NCBI GenBank assembly: GCA_031373225.1
Contig: JANMMM010000023.1
Span: forward strand, 1-5,019
Reading direction: 5' to 3'
Origin: JANOYJ01 sp031373225
GTDB taxonomy: Bacteria > Pseudomonadota > Alphaproteobacteria > Rhizobiales > Rhizobiaceae
Length of the DNA: 5,019 nt
The translations under genes and the position numbers were made by a program. The notes under the pieces are model-generated. The model was not told the DNA's origin, ran no database searches, and was given only the letters and a program-made list of their open reading frames with translations. Shown in pieces: positions 1 to 4,315 of the stretch; the stretch's first letter is position 1; every line of letters begins with the position of its first letter.

Positions 1-396
1 GGCTTCGGCCATGGCAAGGCGCGTGAAGTGCCCGAGGCGATCCGCAAGGCGACGGAAGCCGCGAAGCGGGAAATGCTGTTTGTGCCGCTGCGCTCAGGCC
101 GTACGCTGCATCACGATGTCGAAGGCCGCCATGGCGCGGGCCGCGTCGTCATCCGCATGGCGCCTGCGGGCACCGGCATCATCGCCGGCGGTCCGATGCG
201 CGCCGTTTTCGAGGCTGTCGGCGTCGCTGACGTTGTCACAAAGTCGCTCGGTTCATCGAACCCGTACAACATGGTGCGCGCCACGTTCGACGCCTTGAAG
301 CACATGGTGCATCCGAAGGACGTCGCAGCTCAGCGCGGCATCAAATACGCAACGCTGCAGGCGCGCCGCAGCGCTGTCGTCGGCGCAGACGAATAA
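1..396 (+). CDS. rpsE: 30S ribosomal protein S5, 3' part (start outside window)
   Basis: Ribosomal protein S5 of the small subunit, which helps in translational fidelity and 30S assembly. The reading frame is open from the first base, so the N-terminus is cut off by the window edge; 131 residues are visible, ending in TAA. By comparison with the family, roughly the first 60 residues are missing, including most of the N-terminal RNA-binding domain. What remains begins with the end of that domain (GFGHGKAREVPEAIRKA, visible residues 1-17). The C-terminal domain follows, with GRTLHHDVEGRHGAG (33-47), the glycine-rich GTGIIAGGPMRAVFE (57-71), GSSNPYNMVRATFDAL (84-99) and the alphaproteobacterial-type ending RGIKYATLQARR (112-123). 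rpmD starts 21 bases downstream, as expected in the spc operon. No disruption is seen. Identification is by recognised family motifs and gene order. Confidence 0.97.
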   Translation, partial: GFGHGKAREVPEAIRKATEAAKREMLFVPLRSGRTLHHDVEGRHGAGRVVIRMAPAGTGIIAGGPMRAVFEAVGVADVVTKSLGSSNPYNMVRATFDALKHMVHPKDVAAQRGIKYATLQARRSAVVGADE

Positions 397-417
397 GCGC
401 CGGGAGGATTTGACAAA

Positions 418-618
418 ATGGCAAAGAAACCAGCGGCAAAGACGCTCACTGTTGAGCAGACCGGCAGCCCGATCCGCCGCCCAAGCGACCAGCGCGCAAC
501 GCTGGTCGGTCTTGGGCTGAACAAGATGCATCGCAAGAGCACATTGGAAGACACACCTTCCGTGCGCGGCATGGTCGCAAAAGTGGCTCATCTCGTCCGC
601 ATTGTGGACCAGGCTTGA
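418..618 (+). CDS. rpmD: 50S ribosomal protein L30
   Basis: Small ribosomal protein L30 of the large subunit, 66 residues, slightly longer than the 59-residue E. coli protein because of a lysine/alanine-rich N-terminal extension (MAKKPAAKT). The conserved core is clear: LTVEQTGSPIRRP (residues 10-22), DQRATLVGLGLNKMHRKSTL (24-43), the latter carrying the L30 signature, and DTPSVRGMVAKVAHLVRIVD (45-64). The start is supported by a strong Shine-Dalgarno GGGAGGA at 402-408, nine bases before the ATG. It lies between rpsE (21-base gap) and rplO (19-base gap), so it is surely co-transcribed with them. Nothing is unusual; the short N-terminal tail also occurs in other alphaproteobacterial L30 proteins. 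Confidence 0.96.
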   Translation: MAKKPAAKTLTVEQTGSPIRRPSDQRATLVGLGLNKMHRKSTLEDTPSVRGMVAKVAHLVRIVDQA

Positions 619-637
619 ACGCGCAGGAGATATTCCG

Positions 638-1138
638 ATGAAACTCAATGAAATCAAAGACAAGGACGGCGCGACCCAGGCCCGCAAGCGTCTTGGCCGC
701 GGCATTGGCTCGGGTTCCGGCAAGACCGCCGGGCGCGGCGTCAAGGGTCAGAAGTCCCGCTCAGGCGTTGCGATCAACGGCTTTGAAGGCGGCCAGATGC
801 CCATCTACCGCCGTCTGCCAAAGCGCGGCTTCACCAACATCCACGCCAAGAATTTCAACGTCGTCTCGGTTGGCCGCATTCAGGTCGCCATCGACGCCAA
901 GAAGCTTGATTCCAAATCAGTCATCAATTTCGAAGCCCTGAAAGCCGCGGGCATATTCCGCCGCGCGCTCGACGGTTTCCGCGTGCTGTCGGACGGCGAA
1001 ATCAAAGCCAAGGTGACGATTGAAGCATCTGGCGCCTCCAAGGCGGCGATTGAAAAGATCGAAAAAGCGGGTGGAAGCGTCAAGCTTCCGGAGCCGAAGC
1101 CAGTTGAAGAAAAAGCGGCGAAGAAGGCAGCCAAGTAA
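638..1138 (+). CDS. rplO: 50S ribosomal protein L15
   Basis: Ribosomal protein L15, a late-assembly protein of the large subunit, 166 residues. The N-terminal part (residues 1-65) is the glycine- and arginine-rich extension that threads into 23S rRNA: MKLNEIKDKDGATQARKR, then GRGIGSGSGKTAGRGVKGQK (20-39), then GFEGGQMPIYRRLPKRGF (48-65). The globular C-terminal domain holds the family signature near KVTIEASGASKAAIEKIEKA (125-144). A basic Lys/Ala/Glu tail (PEPKPVEEKAAKKAAK, 151-166) makes it longer than the 144-residue E. coli protein; such tails are variable in the family. The start at ATG 638 is chosen because L15 normally begins MKLNE and because AGGAGA at 625-630 is well placed. An in-frame TTG at 602 lies inside rpmD and lacks such support. 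The gene closes the first tightly packed block and is followed by a hairpin. Confidence 0.97.
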   Translation: MKLNEIKDKDGATQARKRLGRGIGSGSGKTAGRGVKGQKSRSGVAINGFEGGQMPIYRRLPKRGFTNIHAKNFNVVSVGRIQVAIDAKKLDSKSVINFEALKAAGIFRRALDGFRVLSDGEIKAKVTIEASGASKAAIEKIEKAGGSVKLPEPKPVEEKAAKKAAK

Positions 1139-1143
1139 GTAAC

Positions 1144-1164
1144 GCGGCGCCTTTGGGGCGCCGC
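1144..1164 (+). terminator. GC-rich stem-loop after rplO (weak terminator or processing hairpin)
   Basis: Perfect 8-bp inverted repeat: GCGGCGCC (1144-1151), loop TTTGG (1152-1156), GGCGCCGC (1157-1164), starting five bases after the rplO stop codon. The stem is almost entirely G-C. The bases that follow (TTGCATATT) are T-rich but do not form a proper T-run, so full intrinsic termination is doubtful. Partial termination, transcript-end stabilisation or RNase processing between the ribosomal block and secY are all possible. The hairpin is seen directly; its function is inferred. Confidence 0.55.
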
Positions 1165-1240
1165 TTGCATATTGGGCGCTCATTTCCTATCTCGCCCAGA
1201 TGCGCCATTGTCCTTAGCGCAATGATTCCGGAGAATTAGA

Positions 1241-2581
1241 ATGGCGTCCGCAGCGGAACAACTCGCGTCGAATTTGAACTTTTCCGCCTTTGCGCGGGCG
1301 GACGAGCTGAAAAAGCGCATCTGGTTCACGCTTGGCGCGCTGCTGATCTACCGGCTCGGCACGTACATTCCGCTTCCGGGCATCGACCCGGCGGCGCTCG
1401 CCCAGGCGTTTCAGCGCCAGAGCGGCGGCATACTCGGCATCTTCAATATGTTCGCCGGCGGAGCAGTCGGCCGCATGGCGATATTTGCGCTGGGCATCAT
1501 GCCTTATATTTCCGCCTCGATCATTGTTCAGCTGATGACGTCGGTCATTCCGACGCTGGAGCAGCTGAAGAAAGAAGGCGAGCAGGGCCGCAAAGTCATC
1601 AACCAATACACGCGCTATGGCACGGTTCTGCTGGCGACAGTGCAGGCCTACGCCATTTCCGTCGGTTTGGAAGGCAGCAGCGGTATTGTCACAGACCCGG
1701 GCCTGTTCTTCAGACTGTCGGCGGTGATCACGTTGGTCGGGGGCACCATGTTCCTGATGTGGCTTGGCGAGCAGATAACCGCGCGCGGCATTGGAAATGG
1801 CATTTCGCTGATTATCTTTTCCGGCATTGTCGCCAATCTTCCGCATGCCATTTCCGGCACTCTGGAATTGGGCCGCACGGGAGCGCTTTCAACCGGATTG
1901 ATCCTTGCCATTATTGTGCTGGCCGTCGGCCTCGTTGCTTTCATTGTTTTCATGGAACGCGCCCAGCGCCGACTGCTGATCCAGTATCCGAAGCGGCAGG
2001 TCGGAAACAAAATGTTTCAGGGCGACACGTCGCATCTGCCGCTCAAGCTGAACACGGCAGGCGTCATTCCGCCGATCTTCGCCTCGTCGCTCTTGCTGCT
2101 TCCCGCAACCATCGCCGGCTTCTCGAACGCGGAAACGCTTCCTTCTTGGGCGGCGGCGATTCTGGCATCACTCGGCCACGGCCAGCCGCTTTATATGCTG
2201 ACATTTGGCGGGCTGATCATTTTCTTTGCCTTCTTTTACACAGCCATTGTCTTCAATCCGAAGGACACGGCGGACAATCTGAAACGCCATTCCGGCTTCA
2301 TCCCGGGCATCCGTCCGGGCGAGCGCACGGCTGAGTATATCGACTATGTGTTGACGCGCATCACCCTCGTCGGTGCGATATACATGGCGCTTGTGTGCCT
2401 CATTCCGGAGTTCTTGATTTCCGCAACAGGCGTTCCCTTTTATCTCGGCGGCACATCTTTGCTGATTGTCGTCAGCGTGACATTGGATACCGTTGCGCAG
2501 ATACAGGGACATCTGATTGCCCATCAATATGAGGGCCTGATCAAGAAGTCGAAGTTGCGCGGGGGCAAGCGGGGAAGATGA
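1241..2581 (+). CDS. secY: Preprotein translocase subunit SecY
   Basis: Central channel subunit of the SecYEG translocon in the inner membrane, working with SecA for secreted proteins and with the ribosome/FtsY route for membrane proteins. Length is 446 residues, normal for the family. Ten hydrophobic segments can be placed at roughly 26-44, 76-98, 125-143, 157-175, 186-204, 217-237, 275-292, 318-338, 371-391 and 398-418. The plug region is near 62-73 (GGILGIFNMFAG). Family motifs include LGIMPYISASIIVQLM (84-99), WLGEQITARGIGNGISLIIF (174-193) and GFIPGIRPGERTAEYID (352-368). In that last cytoplasmic loop, Arg358 corresponds to the SecA-critical Arg357 of E. coli. The C-terminus is basic (KKSKLRGGKRGR). 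The start is supported by GGAGA at 1230-1234, six bases upstream. Its last codons overlap the adk start by four bases. The preceding 102-base gap contains a hairpin. Confidence 0.98.
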   Translation: MASAAEQLASNLNFSAFARADELKKRIWFTLGALLIYRLGTYIPLPGIDPAALAQAFQRQSGGILGIFNMFAGGAVGRMAIFALGIMPYISASIIVQLMTSVIPTLEQLKKEGEQGRKVINQYTRYGTVLLATVQAYAISVGLEGSSGIVTDPGLFFRLSAVITLVGGTMFLMWLGEQITARGIGNGISLIIFSGIVANLPHAISGTLELGRTGALSTGLILAIIVLAVGLVAFIVFMERAQRRLLIQYPKRQVGNKMFQGDTSHLPLKLNTAGVIPPIFASSLLLLPATIAGFSNAETLPSWAAAILASLGHGQPLYMLTFGGLIIFFAFFYTAIVFNPKDTADNLKRHSGFIPGIRPGERTAEYIDYVLTRITLVGAIYMALVCLIPEFLISATGVPFYLGGTSLLIVVSVTLDTVAQIQGHLIAHQYEGLIKKSKLRGGKRGR

Positions 2582-3162
2582 GGCTGATACTCTTAGGACC
2601 GCCGGGGGCGGGGAAGGGGACGCAGGCCGAGCGGCTTGTGGCGAAGCACGGCATTCCGCAGCTCTCGACCGGCGACATGCTGCGCGCCGCCGTCAAGGCC
2701 GGAACGCCCATCGGCAAGCGCGCAAAGGCCGTCATGGACGCGGGTGAGCTCGTGTCCGACGAGATCGTCAATGGGATTGTGTCCGAGCGCATCGACGACC
2801 CGGACTGCGCCAAGGGCTTTATCCTTGACGGCTATCCGCGCACACTGCCTCAAGCCGACGCCGTGGAAGCGATGCTTGCAGGCAAAGGCATGGCCCTCGA
2901 TGTTGTGATTGAACTCGTCGTCGATGACAAAGCGCTGGTCGGCCGCATATTGAAACGCGCAGAAGAAGCCAAGGCCGCGGGGCAGCCCGTGCGCAAGGAT
3001 GACAACGCGATTGTCTTCGAAGAGCGGCTGCGTGAATATTACAAAAAAACTGCGCCCTTGACGGGCTACTTTTATGCCAAGAAACTGTTGAAGACAGCAG
3101 ATGGCATGGCGGCGATGGACGATGTCACGGCGCAGATTGAGGCAATCCTGAAATCAGCCTGA
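2578..3162 (+). CDS. adk: Adenylate kinase, short-lid form
   Basis: Catalyses ATP + AMP to 2 ADP in the cytoplasm, an essential energy-balance reaction. 194 residues. Visible elements are the P-loop GPPGAGKGTQ (7-16), the AMP site with Thr31 and Arg36 in STGDMLR (30-36), and GFILDGYPRTLPQ (80-92) with Asp84, Arg88 and Gln92. ATP-side arginines 123 and 127 (GRILKR) and Arg139/Asp141 in VRKDDN follow, then Arg150 and the TAPL motif (158-161). The insert between Arg127 and VRKDD is only about 11 residues, so the lid is the short kind without the four-cysteine zinc site or the long E. coli lid. This matches alphaproteobacterial enzymes. The start ATG overlaps the secY stop (ATGA). The upstream G-rich stretch GGGGA (2571-2575) is too close for an ideal ribosome site, so translational coupling to secY is likely. 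adk between secY and rpsM is the usual alphaproteobacterial order. Confidence 0.98.
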   Translation: MRLILLGPPGAGKGTQAERLVAKHGIPQLSTGDMLRAAVKAGTPIGKRAKAVMDAGELVSDEIVNGIVSERIDDPDCAKGFILDGYPRTLPQADAVEAMLAGKGMALDVVIELVVDDKALVGRILKRAEEAKAAGQPVRKDDNAIVFEERLREYYKKTAPLTGYFYAKKLLKTADGMAAMDDVTAQIEAILKSA

Positions 3163-3165
3163 TCC

Positions 3166-3186
3166 AGCCATTTTCTTTGGCTTTTT
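3166..3186 (+). terminator. Candidate weak intrinsic terminator after adk
   Basis: AGCCA (3166-3170), loop TTTTCTT (3171-3177), TGGCT (3178-3182), running into a stretch of five Ts (3182-3186), just past the adk stop codon. The stem is only 5 bp, so efficiency would be low, but position and T-run fit the end of the spc-secY-adk transcript. A promoter candidate begins four bases later, which supports a transcription-unit boundary here. Confidence 0.4.
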
Positions 3187-3189
3187 GTG

Positions 3190-3218
3190 TTGACGAACCA
3201 GACACGCCCGCTTATAGC
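3190..3218 (+). promoter_or_regulatory. Candidate sigma70-type promoter for rpsM-rpsK-rpoA
   Basis: A -35 element TTGACG (3190-3195), five of six to TTGACA, is separated by exactly 17 bases from TATAGC (3213-3218), four of six to TATAAT. The TTGAC core is the most strongly conserved part of alphaproteobacterial housekeeping promoters. It is the best promoter match I found in the intergenic regions and lies in the largest gap, right after a possible terminator. Transcription would begin near 3225, giving an untranslated leader of about 120 bases before rpsM. The sequence match is seen; activity is inferred. Confidence 0.6.
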
Positions 3219-3226
3219 GGCGTGTC
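3201..3226. repeat. Inverted repeat overlapping the rpsM promoter
   Basis: GACACGCC (3201-3208) and its exact reverse complement GGCGTGTC (3219-3226) flank CGCTTATAGC, so the arms bracket the proposed -10 element. In RNA from upstream it would form a GC-rich hairpin, with an extra GC/GC pairing possible inside, followed by TTTC. It may be a second terminator for read-through from adk, or a two-fold symmetric protein-binding site (operator) over the promoter. The sequence alone does not decide between them. Confidence 0.5.
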
Positions 3227-3345
3227 TTTCAAATTGTTGAACGGCGAACGGTTTCGTTCGTCCTAAACGAACCCGCAAGGGCCGGCCTCCACCGGACGCG
3301 GGATAACCAAGCGCCGGACCCGTTCCGGCCCATATGGAGAAGAAA
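3225..3345 (+). promoter_or_regulatory. Structured leader upstream of rpsM
   Basis: The untranslated stretch between the proposed transcription start and rpsM contains a series of short perfect inverted repeats. They are TTCAA/TTGAA (3228-3232 with 3237-3241), CGAACG/CGTTCG (3245-3250 with 3255-3260), GTTCGT/ACGAAC (3256-3261 with 3267-3272), CCCGC/GCGGG (3272-3276 with 3298-3302) enclosing CCGG/CCGG (3282-3285 with 3292-3295), and CCGGA/TCCGG (3314-3318 with 3324-3328). The second and third share bases 3256-3260 and cannot form together. The final hairpin ends eight bases before the Shine-Dalgarno site. In E. coli the alpha operon is translationally controlled at the rpsM leader by S4; a ribosomal-protein-responsive leader here is a plausible analogy, not demonstrated, and no E. 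coli-like pseudoknot was recognised. Confidence 0.4.
3336..3342 (+). promoter_or_regulatory. Ribosome binding site deciding the rpsM start
   Basis: GGAGAAG lies just before ATG 3346. An in-frame ATG at 3334 overlaps this site and would leave no Shine-Dalgarno of its own in front, while S13 proteins begin MARIAGVNIP, encoded from 3346. The site therefore fixes the downstream ATG as the start. Confidence 0.8.
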
Positions 3346-3714
3346 ATGGCACGTATTGCCGGTGTTAACATACCCACGAACAAGCGCGTCATCATTGCGC
3401 TGACTTACATCCACGGCATCGGCAAGAAATTTGCCAAAGACATCACGGCGAAGGTCGGGATTCCGGAAAGCCGCCGCGTCAGCGAATTGTCGGATGCCGA
3501 AGTGCTGCAAATCCGTGAGGCGATTGACCAGGATTATCAGGTTGAAGGCGATCTGCGCCGCGAGACGTCGATGAACATCAAGCGTTTGCAGGATTTGGGT
3601 TGCTACCGCGGTCTGCGTCACCGCAAAGGCTTGCCGACGCGCGGCCAGCGCACGCATACGAACGCCCGCACCCGAAAGGGCCCGGCCAAGGCGATTGCCG
3701 GCAAGAAGAAGTAA
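3346..3714 (+). CDS. rpsM: 30S ribosomal protein S13
   Basis: Head protein of the small subunit that contacts the large subunit (bridge B1) and the P-site tRNA through its C-terminal tail. 122 residues, against 118 in E. coli. It begins MARIAGVNIPTNKRV, followed by the helix-hairpin-helix-like YIHGIGKKFAKDI (21-33) and then VEGDLRRETSMNIKRLQDLG (67-86). The family signature is GCYRGLRHRKGLPTRGQRT (85-103), and the basic tail is HTNARTRKGPAKAIAGKKK (104-122). The tail ending is of alphaproteobacterial type. This is the first gene of the proposed alpha operon, 183 bases after adk with a promoter candidate and leader between. In E. coli rpmJ precedes rpsM; no such gene is present here. A strong hairpin lies 14 bases after the stop codon, ahead of rpsK. 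Confidence 0.98.
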   Translation: MARIAGVNIPTNKRVIIALTYIHGIGKKFAKDITAKVGIPESRRVSELSDAEVLQIREAIDQDYQVEGDLRRETSMNIKRLQDLGCYRGLRHRKGLPTRGQRTHTNARTRKGPAKAIAGKKK

Positions 3715-3728
3715 TTTGGATTTCAGGG

Positions 3729-3750
3729 GGCGCGGCTTGCCGCGCCTTTT
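3729..3750 (+). terminator. Terminator-like hairpin between rpsM and rpsK
   Basis: GGCGCGG (3729-3735), loop CTTG (3736-3739), CCGCGCC (3740-3746), followed by TTTT (3747-3750) and a further T-rich stretch to 3760. The 7-bp all-GC stem, four-base loop and T-run fit an intrinsic terminator. It sits inside what is normally one operon, so it may act as a partial terminator or attenuator that sets the ratio of rpsM to rpsK and rpoA, or as a processing or stability element. The structure is seen; its efficiency is unknown. Confidence 0.6.
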
Positions 3751-3817
3751 CGTGTTTGTTCCGCACGCCAATGGAGCAGGTGTAGCCGCTGGAATTACGG
3801 CGGCGTTTGAGATCAAC

Positions 3818-3824
3818 GGAAGGA
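3818..3824 (+). promoter_or_regulatory. Ribosome binding site deciding the rpsK start
   Basis: GGAAGGA precedes ATG 3831 by six bases. This favours that start over the in-frame TTG at 3807, and the resulting protein has exactly the usual S11 length. Confidence 0.75.
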
Positions 3825-3830
3825 CTGTTT

Positions 3831-4220
3831 ATGGCCAAGGAAGCCGCCCGCGTTCGCAAACGCGAACGAAAGAATATTTCCACGGGCATCGCCCATGTCA
3901 ATTCGACATTCAACAACACGCTGGTGACGATCACCGACGCGCAGGGCAACACCATCGCCTGGTCGTCGGCTGGCGCTCAAGGTTTCAAGGGCTCGCGCAA
4001 ATCAACGCCGTTCGCCGCCCAGCTTGCCGCCGAAGACTGCGCCAAGAAGGCCGCAGAACATGGCATGCGGCAGGTTGAGGTTGAAGTGACCGGTCCCGGC
4101 TCCGGCCGTGAGTCGGCGCTGCGCGCCCTCCAGGCCGCCGGTTTCACCATTACATCAATCCGCGATGTGACGCCGATCCCGCACAATGGCTGCCGCCCGC
4201 GCAAGAAGCGCCGCGTCTAA
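3831..4220 (+). CDS. rpsK: 30S ribosomal protein S11
   Basis: Platform protein of the small subunit that interacts with 16S rRNA near the Shine-Dalgarno/mRNA exit region. 129 residues, the same as E. coli. After a basic N-terminal tail (MAKEAARVRKRERKN) come GIAHVNSTFNNTLVTITDAQ (19-38), AWSSAGAQGFKGSRKSTPFA (43-62) and the signature VEVEVTGPGSGRESALRAL (82-100). The highly conserved end is IRDVTPIPHNGCRPRKKRRV (110-129). It follows rpsM after 116 bases, which contain a hairpin with a T-run and a smaller stem-loop (GCCGC 3785-3789 with GCGGC 3800-3804) upstream of the ribosome site. It precedes rpoA directly; rpsD, which lies between these two in E. coli, is not there. Confidence 0.98.
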   Translation: MAKEAARVRKRERKNISTGIAHVNSTFNNTLVTITDAQGNTIAWSSAGAQGFKGSRKSTPFAAQLAAEDCAKKAAEHGMRQVEVEVTGPGSGRESALRALQAAGFTITSIRDVTPIPHNGCRPRKKRRV

Positions 4221-4222
4221 CA

Positions 4223-4240
4223 TTTGAACCGTTTGAGCCG
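4223..4240 (+). repeat. Two tandem 9-base copies (TTTGAACCG, TTTGAGCCG)
   Basis: TTTGAACCG (4223-4231) is followed immediately by TTTGAGCCG (4232-4240), differing at one base, just after the rpsK stop codon. Its last bases also start a small stem, CCGC (4238-4241) with GCGG (4248-4251). Two short copies may be chance; no function is assigned. Confidence 0.35.
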
Positions 4241-4274
4241 CGATCCTGCGGTCCCTCTTGGTAATTCCCCAAAG

Positions 4275-4295
4275 CGCCACGGTTGAATGGTGGCG
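4275..4295 (+). other. Stem-loop in the rpoA leader
   Basis: CGCCAC (4275-4280) pairs perfectly with GTGGCG (4290-4295), leaving a 9-base loop. It ends six bases before the putative rpoA ribosome site GGAAAG (4302-4307). No T-run follows, so it is not a terminator. It may affect translation initiation or mRNA processing between rpsK and rpoA, or be incidental. Confidence 0.35.
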
Positions 4296-4315
4296 ATAGA
4301 TGGAAAGTAAAGCAC

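Noticed and set aside
602..637. N-terminal extension of L15 from TTG 602
   Set aside because: It would overlap the end of rpmD; ATG 638 has a proper Shine-Dalgarno and gives the family-typical MKLNE start.
253..744. Long antisense reading frame across rpsE, rpmD and rplO
   Set aside because: It spans three well-supported + strand genes, has no recognisable protein family, and is explained by GC-rich codon structure on the opposite strand.
1165..1193. Possible promoter TTGCAT-N17-TATCTC upstream of secY
   Set aside because: Only three of six matches in each element, too weak to list as a feature.
1214..1846. 210-codon antisense reading frame under secY
   Set aside because: Composition rich in Arg, Gln, Asp and Asn is typical of the reverse complement of a membrane-protein gene; no domain was recognised.
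3163..3345. Searched the adk-rpsM gap for rpmJ (L36), infA or map
   Set aside because: No reading frame with L36 cysteine/histidine pattern or any other family resemblance on either strand; the gap looks purely regulatory.
3771..3785. Possible leader peptide (Met-Glu-Gln-Val) between rpsM and rpsK
   Set aside because: Only four codons, no ribosome site, and no regulatory amino-acid run; expected by chance.
3229..3816. 195-codon antisense reading frame across rpsM and its leader
   Set aside because: It overlaps a certain ribosomal protein gene and its regulatory region and resembles no known family.
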